This document shows positions 10,660 through 21,693 of a stretch of 64,000 nucleotides of DNA, one piece after another. The position numbers and the translations under genes were made by a program. Origin of the DNA: Rhipicephalus microplus. Lineage: Eukaryota; Arthropoda; Arachnida; Ixodida; Ixodidae. The notes under the pieces are model-generated. The model had not been told where the DNA came from and ran no database searches. It was given only the letters and a program-made list of their open reading frames with translations. The number at the start of each line of letters is the position of its first letter. The stretch's first letter is position 1. The DNA is taken from NCBI RefSeq assembly GCF_043290135.1, contig NC_134701.1:203933601-203997600 (forward strand), in the 5' to 3' direction.

Positions 10660-12060
10660 TGTGATGAGTGAAGAAAACGACAACGACGGAAGTGCGGGGC
10701 AAGGCGCGTGGAATGTGCGCGTGAGTGTCAGCGAATCAGCTGATGACCAGTGGTGGCCCATAGAGGTGGCGTGCCACGATTGGGCCACGGGCGACCATCA
10801 CGTGGCAGTGGGCTTTGTGACTGGGGACGAGCCGAAGCAGCGGCAGACGGGAGACAGCGGGCCGAAGCGTCGGACGCAGGCGATCCAGGTTCCCGCCAGG
10901 GAACGCGGCCGTCCACGCTGCTGCCGTCCAACCACCAGCTGGGGCGGCATTGCCGGCACGAGTACTGCATCTAGGGGCGCGACCTGGCCTGCTGTTCTCT
11001 TCCTTGCCGAGGGCATCGCGGATCTCGGCGAGGCGTCTCCACGATCAGCCGTTCGACACAGCGATGAACGTGGCCTGGCTAATGGTCACGGTTGCGTCGA
11101 GCATCACGTCTCGGCGCACGCTCTTCGCTGGACGGGCTGGCCATGCCCCGCATGGAGCATCGCGTCTCCGATGCGGGTTGACTGCTCCGTGGCCGCACCC
11201 ATGCCATCAAGCGCCGGTGTCACCATAGCGTCGCACATCGGCAATGGACGAGCGAGACGTTCTGGCGGGCGAGACGCGGGAGTGCGCACAGAGGAGCATG
11301 GAACCGGGCGAGGGCCAGGTGCCAGGGGAGTTCTGGCTGAATCGAGGATCGCCGAGCGGTGCCGAGCCGTACCGAGCGACGTGCCAGCCTCGAAAGTGGG
11401 CCGCGAGCTCACGAGGTGCGCACCCGAGGGTACCTGGCTGTGCCCTGGCCAAGGCGACGAACGCCGGTGAGTGAGCTGCCGCACCGCAGCTGTAGCGAGC
11501 AGCATTTCAGCACGGCACAGACGGTGCTGTGCTGGCCAGAACCCGCACGTGGAACCGCTACGCCCGGAAGGTTGTCAAAAGCTTGGAAACGAGGTCCGAG
11601 ATCGCGCTGGTCAAGGCATCTCCGCCACTGCAGCTCGAGAGTTGAGGCCACGAAGGCAGACGAAACGGTGTGCCGCTCGAGAGGACGAGTTCCTGGCAGC
11701 GTTCCTGAGCCGGACGTGAGACCCGTACGTGTCGGCCAGGTCGAGCTCCGGTGTGTCTGTTCAAGGTCCAAGGCCGAGACCTGCCGAACGGCTCCTGCCT
11801 CAGTGCAGTGGCCGGGAGCAGGTTCGTGGACGAGGCCTACCGGGTGTGGTCGTCATGAGCCGTGGCCTGATCCGGGACCTCCGGAGTTGCGACCCTGACT
11901 GCTGGGTTGGCCGCGACGTCCGACTCAACGGCGCTGCACACGGTAGCGTATCCGTGCGTCGTCAGCCGTTCCACCCATGCCATGAAATAAAAAGTTCATG
12001 TTAATGATTTCTCGTCCGCCATCGACAAACATAGTGACGAACGTCCGTTTAACCATCACA
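10660..12060 (+). repeat. 5' LTR of the nested element (1,401 bp)
   Basis: GC-rich LTR, TGTGATG...CATCACA. It holds an AATAAA polyadenylation signal at 11986-11991 close to the 3' end, followed by an AT-rich stretch. The high GC content leaves long frames open on both strands, including 269 codons from an ATG at 10664. All seven differences from the other LTR inside that frame change the amino acid, which argues against coding. Confidence 0.93.
11986..11991 (+). promoter_or_regulatory. LTR polyadenylation signal AATAAA
   Basis: AATAAA in the context CATGAAATAAAAAGTTCATG, about 70 bp before the LTR end. The same signal is present in the other LTR. Confidence 0.6.
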
Positions 12061-12065
12061 ATAAA

Positions 12066-12083
12066 TGGCGAGCCTGCCAGGAT
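12066..12083 (+). other. Primer-binding-site-like sequence of the nested element
   Basis: TGGCGAGCCTGCCAGGAT begins five bases after the 5' LTR. It starts with TGG, as sites complementary to a tRNA CCA end do. The priming tRNA was not identified. Confidence 0.5.
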
Positions 12084-12138
12084 TAAGCTCTCGCGTTACA
12101 TCTGAGAGCCTCACGTTGTTTGTGTGTGGCGGACGAGA

Positions 12139-12267
12139 ATGGACGACAAGAGAAAGCTCGTTGCGCTAGGGAAGGAGATGGGGCTGAGTGGAGAGGCTTT
12201 GCTGGCATGGGTGAGCGCTGAGGAAAAAGAAATGAAGGACCAGAGAGCGAAAGACCGAGAGTCGTGA
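12139..12267 (+). CDS. Truncated gag start, 42 codons
   Basis: ATG at 12139 to TGA at 12265-12267 encodes a 42-residue charged peptide with an N-terminal LVALGKEMGLSGEALLAWV segment followed by a Glu/Lys/Arg-rich tail. This layout resembles the N-terminus of gag proteins of some tick Ty3/gypsy elements (Gmr1-like/SCAN-type, from memory). It sits where a full gag would start, about 80 bp past the LTR. The rest of gag and all of pol are absent: the reading stops shortly after the charged segment, and sequence typical of a 3' non-coding end follows. The peptide is unlikely to work as a capsid protein. The region may be kept for a packaging signal, which is inference. Confidence 0.6.
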   Translation: MDDKRKLVALGKEMGLSGEALLAWVSAEEKEMKDQRAKDRES

Positions 12268-12350
12268 GTCCACCGGACTGTTCTTCCTCATCACTGTGTA
12301 TTTTGAGAAAAGTTGTTTGACTGAAACAACTTTCTTGTGCGGTGGGTTAT
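12268..12350 (+). other. 3' interior end of the nested element, with a 10-bp hairpin
   Basis: The 83 bp between the gag remnant and the 3' LTR contain a perfect inverted repeat, AAAGTTGTTT (12309-12318) and AAACAACTTT (12324-12333), with a 5-nt loop. GTGCGGTGGG just before the LTR is the candidate polypurine tract. Confidence 0.6.
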
Positions 12351-13751
12351 TGTGATGAGTGAAGAAAACGACAACGACGGAAGTGCGGGGCAAGGCGCGT
12401 GGAATGTGCGCGTGAGTGTCAGCGAATCAGCTGATGACCAGTGGTGGCCCTTAGAGGTGGCGTGCCACGATTGGGCCACGGGCGAGCATCACGTGGCAGT
12501 GGGCTTTGTGACTGGGGACGAGCCGAAGCAGCGGCAGACGGGAGACAGCGGGCCGAAGCGTCGGACGCAGGCGATCCAGGTTCCCGCCAGGGAACGCGGC
12601 CGTCCACGCTGCTGCCGTCCAACCACCAGCTGGGGCGGCATTGCCGGCACGAGTACTGCATCTAGGGGCGCGACCTGGCCTGCTGTTCTCTTCCTTGCCG
12701 AGGGCATCGCGGATCTCGGCGAGGCGTCTCCACGATCAGCCGTTCGACACAGCGATGAACGTGGCCTGGCTAATGGTCACGGTTGCGTCGAGCATCGCGT
12801 CTCGGCGCACGCTCTTCGCTGGACGGGCTGGCCATGCCCCGCATGGAGCATCGCGTCTCCGATGCGGGTTGACTGCTCCGTGGCCGCACCCATGCCATCA
12901 AGCGCCGGTGTCACCATAGCGTCGCACATCGGCAAGGGACGAGCGAGACGTTCTGCCGGGCGAGACGCGGGAGTGCGCACAGAGGAGCATGGAACCGGGC
13001 GAGGGCCAGGTGCCAGGGGAGTTCTGGCTGAATCGAGGATCGCCGAGCGGTTCCGAGCCGTACCGAGCGACGTGCCAGCCTCGAAAGTGGGCCGCGAGCT
13101 CACGAGGTGCGCACCCGAGGGTACCTGGCTGTGCCCTGGCCAAGGCGACGAACACCGGTGAGTGAGCTGCCGCACCGCAGCTGTAGCGAGCAGCATTTCA
13201 GCACGGCACAGACGGTGCTGTGCTGGCGAGAACCCGCACGTGGAACCGCTACGCCCGGAAGGTGGTCAAAAGCTTGGAAACGAGGTCCGATATCTCGCTG
13301 GTCAAGGCATCTCCGCCACTGCAGCTCGAGAGTTGAGGCCACGAAGGCAGACGAAACGGTGTGCCGCTCGAGAGGACGAGTTCCTGGCAGCGTTCCTGAG
13401 CCGGACGTGAGACCCGTACGTGTCGGCCAGGTCGAGCTCCGGTGTGTCTGTTCAAGGTCCAAGGCCGAGACCTGCCGAACGGCTCCTGCCTGAGTGCAGT
13501 GGCCGGGAGCAGGTTCGTGGACGAGGCCTACCGGGTGTGGTCGTCATGAGCCGTGGCCTGATCCGGGACCTCCGGAGTTGCGACCCTGACTGCTGGGTTG
13601 GCCGCGACGTCCGACTCAACGGCGCTGCACACGGTAGCGTATCCGTGCGTTGTCAGCCGTTCCACCCATGCCATGAAATAAAAAGTTCATGTTAATGATT
13701 TCTCGTCCACCATCGACAAACATAGTGACGAACGTCCGTTTAACCATCACA
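12351..13751 (+). repeat. 3' LTR of the nested element (1,401 bp)
   Basis: This is 99.0% identical by eye to 10660-12060, with no length difference. Its AATAAA is at 13677-13682. It is followed directly by the target duplication GTGGT (13752-13756). Confidence 0.93.
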
Positions 13752-14022
<271 letters not shown>

Positions 14023-16559
14023 GGTATATAGACGCGTCGGTACAACGCGGAAATGAGCTATGCACACCCTCTAAAGACATCTGCATATTCATTACTTAAT
14101 TCGTGCATTAACGCAGGTTTTTCTCCGGCCCAACGCGACGATGAGCGCCAGCGTCTATGTTGCCGCCATTGTAAACGTTAGGGCCCGCTGCCTCTCATCT
14201 GCACATTGTTTTTTAGCGGCACATGATGTAATTTTTTACACGTTTACCTCAAGCCATTCAATAACAGTGTATTGCAACGTGGTTTTGCAGTTCAGGATAT
14301 GATAGCGAATTTCAGATGCTGTATTTTTTTTTCACGTTTTGCGGCACTGTTTTGTAAGTGTCGTGTAGGCATCCTGTATGTTCTTCCCAGAGCCTTCCAC
14401 TGCAGCTGTTTCCTACTTTCCTACTGAGGACGTTGATACATAGACAAAAGAGTACAGAGAAACGTAGTATAGGAGCTCACTCTGCACTCGCAAATTTTTT
14501 TTATTTGCGATTCTGCCCTCAGGCGTACTTTTGCTGCTAATGAACACGAATATGCGAATTAGGTTCGTGTTTAAAGTCTAATAATAATCGATGGTACGGT
14601 CCATGGATCAAGCGGTTGAGGTCTGCTGGTCGGCTAGGCCCGAGCCCCATTGCAAGCAGGTGGAGAAGACCACCCCGTTCTCAAGAAGAATGGACGCGGA
14701 CAAAATAGCTCACTCAGCTGATGGCCAAGAACCTGTTTCTAAATTTTGTCCATTTTTTTAAAACTGAAAACATTAAAAAACCGCAAAAACACAAAAACAC
14801 AAAAACACAAGGACTTGTGTGTCGTGTTTTTATTGCGCATTTAAGTCGCGGGCTCAAGTTAGGCAGGGTAGACGCTAGTGCATAAAATGCGCGACGTCAC
14901 AGAAACACAAAGGTAAGTTTTGTGGGGAACGAAAGAGAGAGTTTTAAAAATGCGGATCAAGGGCAGATAGTTTAATTGCGTTACACTTGGTTTATTACTC
15001 TATCTTTTATACACTACGCTGGCCTGAATCCATGACTTTCACTCACAAGCGTCAATTCTCCTTAACATTATATCTTTCACCAAAAATATTTTTTTTCTGA
15101 ACAACTTTATTCCAAAGCAAGTGACGTGATCATGTCTTGATGGTTAGGAATACGTTTCACAAAATTACGAATTAGTAATAGCGTGATACGTCGCATTCCG
15201 AAGAATTAGAGCTTCCTTCTGTAATGTGAGTGGTGCGGCTGTGAAGCCATAAAGTGCTTCCGATTTGTGATAGGAATACCATTGAAGACCGAAAGGGAGC
15301 CTAGCTTGCTTAAAAGCTTTGCTGTGTATAAAGACGGACAGAAATCTGCTGGCGCTATGATACCTTCAAATAACAAGAATTCATGGCTACGGCTGGACGA
15401 AACTACGAAATTAGTTTTACACGTACACTACAACTATGTGAGTTCTTTGGCTTTCATGAGTTCGAGAAGGAACCTTTTTTCCAGAAAACTGACTCATGAA
15501 GTACGTGTTATTTTTTGTGTAGATTATGTTGGAAGGAAGATTAAAAATGTTTGATAAGACAATTATCAAGAACTATATAGCATTATGTCTCCATGATGCT
15601 ATCAATAATCCATGAAGAATAATTGTGCAATAAATATTTCAGCGAGATCCTTTTATTGTCGTGAAAAGAAATGAAATCAGGGCTGCTTCCTTGCAGTAAT
15701 ATAATGAATGAATGACAATTAGAGCTTCAAATTATCTCTCCTGTGAAAGCATCGTCGCTTTCAGCTCGGAAGGACGTTCGTTTTTACGTGTCCTCTACCG
15801 CACTAATTTCGACAAGTAATAAATTTACGCCTTATGTCATAGTAGAATCCATGTTGCTCTCTTAGTAGGGCAACTTGCCAACTCCTATTTCCGGTGTTTC
15901 TTAAATCTTTGCAAGATTTGAAGCTCTGGAATATGAACAAAATGGTGTTTGTCTTAGTTGCAATGTGAGAAAAAGAGAAAGCCAGTGCTCTGATGAAGCG
16001 CTCAATAAATAAGTCGTTTGGAATTGCATCAGTGTTCACGCTTCTGGTGCTGAAGACACAAGCACCGCGTATTTTAGCTTGTAAGTCATTTAAATAATTA
16101 TTGTTGATGTTCCTGTTGTCACCAAAATTATTTAGGCTAATTTTAGACTTTCGTAACGAATAACTCTATGAAAATAGGTCCACAGGTATTCGCTACCTAT
16201 TGAGTTGTGTATTAGGTCGAAAATACTTGTTTCCTATACGTTACAGAAACCGGAAGGTTATAAGGATTACAGGTAAAATAGAGGCTGATTCCGAAGATTT
16301 CTTAGTGGAAGAGGGCGGGCAGCAAAAATGTTCGTGCGTGTTCATATGCATGCGCGTAATATACACATGCAAAATTGAATCCTGCAGGAAGGGGGGAGGG
16401 AGCGTGAACACAAGATTTTTGACGAAAACCTTACAAGCGAAACCATTAAAGCTCGACGTAAAACGTCGGGTGTCCGCATAAAACCTAACGCGCCGCTGCT
16501 TGCCAATAACCAAGCCAAAGCTGCGCACTACTTGGGTTTACCCATGACTAGCCGCGAAT
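14023..16559. other. Non-coding stretch
   Basis: No gene is recognised. There is an A-rich (ACAAAAAC)n-like patch around 14775-14812. A moderately GC-rich block at about 14590-14740 has no identity I can give. Other open frames are short and AT-driven. Confidence 0.45.
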
Positions 16560-17003
16560 GCGTCCAGAAGGAGCCGCCGCCACGCTATGTCCGCAGGTGG
16601 CGCTGCCGAGCCGAATTGGGTTTGGTTCTTACTGTCACGGTGGATGGACGTGTTTTTTGAGCGCTCCCGATCGACTGCGCAGATAAGTTGTTTTGCATGT
16701 TTTGAGCTTGTCTTTATAATTATAGGGCAGAAGTTAAAATCCCTGTAGCACTTATTTTATTGTATGGCTTTTTCGGGGGTCAGTCACCAGGTATTTATTA
16801 GTTTGTGCGTGTGTGTGTGTTCAACTTTTTTGTTTTTTTTTTGTTGTTCTTTTTCATTTGCCGCCCCGTGGGGGAGGTGCACGTACATTGAACATGCAAA
16901 CTTTTGTAATAGAGCTTAGAGTTTCTGTTTTTCGTTGTGCAGGGCTCGAGTTTAGTGATTATCGAGTGAGACAAGTCACAGGGACAACTCGTGTCGGAAA
17001 GAC

Positions 17004-18036
17004 ATGGTTAAAAAGACTGTAAAGTGTTCAGGATGTGGGGTGGGTTTGAAAGTGGACCCAAATGTAGAAGTGGAAGAAGAAGAGGCTGACGCAAAGTGTA
17101 GGGAATGTGAGGTTGAAGAAAAAATGGAGAAAATGATGGTTGCCCAGAGTGACCTGCTGATGAGAATCACCGAGCTCGAGACTGCGTTAGCGAAAGAGCA
17201 AGAGGAAACGAGGGCTATGGGAGAAAGGCTGAAGTCCACCGAGGAAGCACTATCCAAGGTGAACAGAGGAGCGGCCTACGGAAAGAACAGTAGGGAACCG
17301 ACAACCACAACGGCGGAGAAGAAAGAGCAAGCAAGTTTGGAAAAAACTGGTTCAGCCGGTTCAATTGTCGCAAGGCCCAGCTTCAGCGAATGAGTGGGGA
17401 GGGGGGGGGCTGGGAGGGGACAAAGCAGCCGGCGTCACAGGTGCAAGTAACCCCCAGGTGCAGGACGCTTCAGCTGAAAAGTCACAACATTTGATAATCA
17501 CCGGGGATAGAATTTAAATCGATGCACAGAAGCCATCAAAGAGAGGGTAAGAGGTGACAAGAGGATTGCAGTAGGGGCGTTCCCAGTACGCAAGCTGGAA
17601 GCAGTCATGAGGCAAGCGAGCGCGAAACTCAAAAATTACAGCTGATAGACGAAACCTCGTGATAATTTCAGGTGGTTTAAACGATGTCTTAAACAAAGAT
17701 ACAACAGGACTTGCAACCACACTGGCGAAAGGCGTCGATGACATGCGCGCCCCTTCTCCTCAGGTACAAGTAGTGATATGCACGATACCGAAGGTACTGG
17801 TGCGTGATAGCAACCTGCAAAGAGCGGTTGTTAACGTAAACCAAGAGATATGGCGGATGAGTCGAGAGAAAGGCTTTGAGGTGGTGTAAATAAACAAAGA
17901 GGTGCATAGGTGGGGTAGTTTTCAACGAGACAGAAATCACTTCGATGGGAGGCTAGGTCATGAGGTGGGTTGGCGACTTGCAGGACGCGCAGTAGCTTTT
18001 TTGGAGGGCAATCGGGCCCTTCGGGGAGCAGGATAG
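17004..18036 (+). pseudogene. LINE ORF1: CxxC pair, coiled coil, SGNH/GDSL-like domain
   Basis: ORF1 of such LINEs binds element RNA, and an SGNH hydrolase would act on acyl esters. The ATG at 17004 opens MVKKTVKCSGCG with a second CxxC (CREC), then a Glu/Lys-rich heptad-like coiled coil (about residues 40-95) and a low-complexity linker. A TGA at 17391 and a poly-G run interrupt it. Downstream, in pieces, are the SGNH blocks: block I as ITGD at about 17497-17508, its Ser lost through an apparent 1-nt deletion; block III as SGGLND (17668-17685); and block V as DRNH (17929-17940), matching DxxH. The reading ends ...RALRGAG-stop at 18036. In this copy at least two stops and several indels make it inactive. 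The blocks' order and spacing support the SGNH assignment; catalysis is inferred. Confidence 0.72.
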
Positions 18037-21000
18037 CTAGTAACGAGGAAAAGAACCAGGCAGACTTTTTGACAGGTGGTATAGACAGATACGATTTCAA
18101 AGTAGCACCAGTATCTAAGGTAGGTAGAGTCCGGGGCATAAATAGACGTAGCCACGAGCGCCGAGCCAATTCAAACATAGGCTATATTAACATGCAGGGT
18201 GGTAGGAACAGGCTGAAGTGGGAAGAGATAGAAGAACAGCTAAGGGAAGAGAGGCCGATGGTATACGGTTTTGTAGAAACACATCTCAGGGACATGGAAC
18301 AACCTCCTAACAATGCGGACTACGCGTGGGAATATTGTAGTAGAACAGATTGCAGCAGAGAGAGGGGTGGTATTGGGGCATTCATTCATAAAAGTACAGA
18401 CTGGCAAAGGGTCAAGCAGGAGTGCAAGGAACATTTATGGCTAAAAGGGAAAGTGGCACGGCAAATGATACTCCTTAGATTCATGTACTTGTGGACAGGA
18501 GCAAAGGCCAGAAGGAAAACGAGGCAATGGTAGAGGGTATATGAAAGGACATTCATGAGTTAGGAAGAGAGTGCGCGATAATTATACTAGGAGGCATGAA
18601 TGCGCACATAGAAGATATAGATGGGTATACCGACCCGACAGGCAAAATGATCATGGATATGTGTGAAAGGATTGGTTTGATCATTTGCAACAGTACCGAG
18701 AAGTGTGAAGGGCAAATAACATGAGTGGTAGGACGGCTGCAGTCGACGATAGATTGTGCACTGATGTCACATAGGATGTATGACAAGCTCAGGGGAATGC
18801 ACATAGATGAAGGTGGCTCCAGACGTCTGGGTAAAGATCATAAACGTTTCAAACTAAGTTTTGGAAGAGCAGTGAAAGTGGGAAGGAGGCAAGATGAGCA
18901 ACTACAGGAAAATTTTTATTCAGAAAGGCAAATTGAAATAGCCACTAAACAATTTGATAAAGTAATGACTGAGTGTAATAAAACAGTGTGGACATACACG
19001 AACCTAATTAGACTGAGCAAGAGCTTGCTAAGGCACCTGACAAGTCACCTCAGAAAAGAAGACACAAACCCAAAAGTTGGTGGGACGAGGAAGTTAAGAG
19101 AGCCATAGCAAAACGTCTGGAAGCCTCTAGAAAACACAGACATGCTAATCACCGGGTTGAACCGACTTATGATGTTGAAACAAAATTGGAAATCTTTCTA
19201 AGCTGTAGAAGGGATGCATCCCTTCTGACAAATGAAAATATCAGAAGAAAGGGAGCTCAATGGCGGGCAGAAGTACATAAAAAAATAGAAAGGCTGCTGC
19301 AAAATTTAGGAACCATCTAAACTCCCTAAGAAATGAGACGAGCCTAGAGCAGAGGTTTATAAATACAGCTCAAGGTGCTAGGCTAGATGGGGATGAAGCT
19401 ATTGAATATATAAGGACAAGGGTGACAGAAAAATTTCAACAAGGAAGTGCTTTATGCACCACAATAAACAAGGATGAATCAAATGGAGCAATGGCTCCAT
19501 TTTCACAACGAGAGTGGGAATAAGCTGAGAAAAGGGTTCCTAGTAGTACATCAACAGGCCCAGATGGCATTCCAATTATGCTGATAAAGGCATTAGGTCC
19601 GAAGTCTAAGCAGGCTTTGAGTGAGGCAGTGAGCAAAATAATAATCGATGAAGAAGTTCTCGATGAATGGAAACTTGGCAGAATGAGCATGGTCTATAAA
19701 GAAAAGGGGGACAAAGGTGACAAACTACCGTCCTATAACAGTGACATCAGTGGTATACAGGCTGGCGATGCAGATTATAAAGGAAAGACTGTTGGCATGG
19801 ATACAGGATGAGGGGGTGCTGGGGGAAGTTCAGAATGGGTTCCGAAAACACAAGAGGTTGGAAGACAATCTGTTCTCACTGACGCAGTGCATGGAAATAG
19901 CAGAAAAGGAACACAGGCCCCTGTGGCTAGCATTTTTGGATATAGAGGGAGCGTATGATAGCGTGGTTCGAGAGGAATTGTGGAGAATACTGGACACACT
20001 AGGCGTGGAACATGTAGTCACTAATCTTTTAAAGGGTCTCTATAAAGATAACAAGGTAGTTATAAAGTGGGAAAAACAGGTATCCAAGCCTGCAGAGGTA
20101 AAACGGGGGCTTAGCGAGTAGTGCCCCCTGTCACCCTTATTATTCAAGATGTACCTACAAGGATTAGAGGCAAATTTAGAGGGAAGTGGGCTGGGCTTCA
20201 ACCTCTCTTTAGTCAAACAAGGAAAACTCATTGAACAGGCACTACCAGCATTAATGTACGCAGATGATACAAATATCTGGGCGTATGTATAAGCAAAGGG
20301 GCCGAGTACCTAACGGAACACGAAATATACGTGTCGACTAAAGGTAACAGGAATGCAGCGGAAATGAAAAACAGGGCATTGTGGAAATACAATAGGTATG
20401 ATGTTGTGAGAGGAATATGAGAAGGGGTCATGGTTCCGGATCTGACGTGCGGCAATGTGGTCTTGTGCATGAGATCAGAAGTTCAAGCAAGATTAGAAAT
20501 TAAGCAACGTGGAATAGGTACGCTTGCCTTAGGAGCTCACGGGAATACACCAAATCAGGGAGTACAAAGTTATATGAGATGGACATCTTTTGAGGGCAGG
20601 GAAGCTAGCAGCAAGATAAAATTTGAGAAGCGATTGAGAGAAATGGGGGAGGAGCGTTGGGCTGGGAAGGTATTTAGCTACTTGTACATGAAGAATGTCA
20701 ATATAAAATGGAGGAAGCGAGCCAGAAAATTGACTGGTAAATACTTAGAAAACAGCAGGGGGCCAAACCGAAAAGAATTATTGGTTAAGAAGAAGGTGAA
20801 GGAAGCTGAGACCGACAGGTGGAGAATTGGCATGATTAAAAGTCCGCACTAGAGATCTATCGAACTTTTAATCTGGAAATTGCCAAGGATAGGATCTATG
20901 ATAATACTCGGGGTAGTTATCTACTGTTTGAGGCCAGGACAGGAGTATTGCGAACCAAGACATATCGGGCCAAATACGAAGGGGTAGACATGGCATGCAG

Positions 21001-21181
21001 TGCGTGTGGAAAGGAAGAAGAAACTGCCGAACACTTGATAATGTTCTGTAAAGGACTTCACCCTATAGTTCAGGATGATGGCGCAGATTTTTTCAAAGCT
21101 CTGGGGTTTAGGGACAAGGAAGGGAAAATAGATTTTAAGCGAGTAAAATTATTAGAAGGAGGTTATCTGATTGGTGGCTAA
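17970..21181 (+). pseudogene. LINE ORF2: endonuclease-reverse transcriptase
   Basis: ORF2 nicks the target and primes reverse transcription. It overlaps the end of ORF1 in the -1 frame. The endonuclease part begins with NIGYINMQGGRNRLKW (about 18172) and has VETH, GGIGAFIH, then LGGMNAH where the family has GDMN, so a catalytic Asp is lost, and KDHKR in place of SDH. The RT part has NYRPITVTSVVYRL (19719 on), FLDIEGAYDSV, a QGCPLSP-type segment disrupted by a stop near 20119, and YADD at 20257-20268. A C-terminal CSACGKEEETAEHLIMFC motif (about 20997-21050) precedes the stop at 21179-21181. Multiple stops and frameshifts, for example near 18533, 19108 and 20119, make it a clear pseudogene. 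Confidence 0.85.
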
Positions 21182-21336
21182 AAGTCAAGGCACTGAGTGA
21201 AAATTAAACCCTTCACTGCAAAGTACGAATCCTCAACCTCACTATTTAAAGGGAAAAAATAAATCTAGTTTTTGGTTCATTAAATATTACGGCTTGTTGG
21301 CACTAGCCACTGCCTGATCTAAAGGGTACAGCCATA

Positions 21337-21365
21337 TCCATCCATCCATCCATTCATCCATCCAT
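21337..21365 (+). repeat. (CATC)n tail of the LINE
   Basis: ATATCCATCCATCCATCCATTCATCCATCCATG follows about 150 bp of 3' non-coding sequence after ORF2. Simple tetranucleotide tails in place of poly(A) occur in several LINE clades and mark the 3' end here. Confidence 0.8.
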
Positions 21366-21453
21366 GCTCGTCACGTTGTGCGCCGAGTACAAACGAGGAC
21401 ACGTCCATGCTTTTTCGTGGGGTGCCATAGCCAGGTTTGCATGTTAACTTTTA

Positions 21454-21693
21454 TTTGATTGATGGATATGTAGGATTTACTGTCCCGAAACCACCATATG
21501 TATATGGGAGACGCCGTTGAGGTGGGCTCCGGAAATTTCGACCATCTGGGGTTCTTTAACATGCGCCCAAACCTGAGCCCATAAGCCTCAGCATTTTCGC
21601 CGCCATTGAAAATGCAGCCACCGCAGCCGGGATTTATCCCGCAACCTATGGGTCAGTAGCCGAGTACCTTAGCCACTAGACCACCACGGCAAG
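21454..21693 (-). repeat. Full-length tRNA-derived SINE, minus strand
   Basis: On the minus strand the head reads GCCGTGGTGGTCTAGTGGCT, with A-box TGGCTAAGGTACTCGG and B-box GGTTGCGGGATAAATCCC. A body with CATGTTAAAGAACCCCAGAT, GGTCGAAATTTCCGGAGCCC and TATGGTGGTTTCGGGACAGT follows, then an ATCAATCA tail. The body segments recur at 52437-52592, 57675-57717 and, more decayed, at 25151 and 53866. This is the abundant tRNA-related SINE type of hard ticks (Ruka-like, from memory). Confidence 0.88.

Larger units (their letters stand above)
10660..13751 (+). mobile_element. Nested non-autonomous LTR retrotransposon (1.4-kb LTRs, 290-bp interior)
   Basis: Two 1,401-bp direct repeats at a constant 1,691-bp offset flank a 290-bp interior. 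Each repeat starts TGTGATG and ends CATCACA, perfect 7-bp inverted termini with canonical TG...CA. The whole unit is bounded by the 5-bp target duplication GTGGT and lies inside the 5' LTR of Gypsy-1, in opposite orientation. The two LTRs differ at 14 positions by eye (99.0% identity), fewer per base than the host element's LTRs, as nesting requires. There is no pol: after a primer-binding-site-like sequence and a 42-codon gag start the interior jumps straight to the 3' LTR. It must have been mobilised in trans, or lost its interior after insertion. It is much more GC-rich than its surroundings. Confidence 0.93.
16560..21365 (+). mobile_element. Degenerate LINE (APE-type non-LTR retrotransposon) with SGNH-like ORF1
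   Basis: A nearly full-length two-ORF LINE runs from a GC-rich 5' region (start uncertain, about 16560-16640) to a (CATC)n tail. ORF1 has a CxxC pair, a coiled coil and an SGNH/GDSL-hydrolase-like domain. ORF2 has an apurinic-type endonuclease, an RT with YADD and a C-terminal Cys/His motif. Numerous frameshifts and stops break both. An ORF1 esterase is known from CR1/L2-type LINEs, so that relationship is suggested, but the clade is not settled from sequence alone. The family resembles repeats I recall from hard-tick genomes. Confidence 0.85.

Noticed and set aside
10655..13161. Long open frames on both strands across the 1.4-kb LTRs (up to 274 codons)
   Set aside because: They lie wholly in LTR sequence, are explained by high GC content, and differences between the copies in the main frame are all replacements.
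21640..21693. Minus-strand tRNA gene (A and B boxes present)
   Set aside because: The acceptor and anticodon stems do not pair properly and the unit continues into a SINE body and tail.
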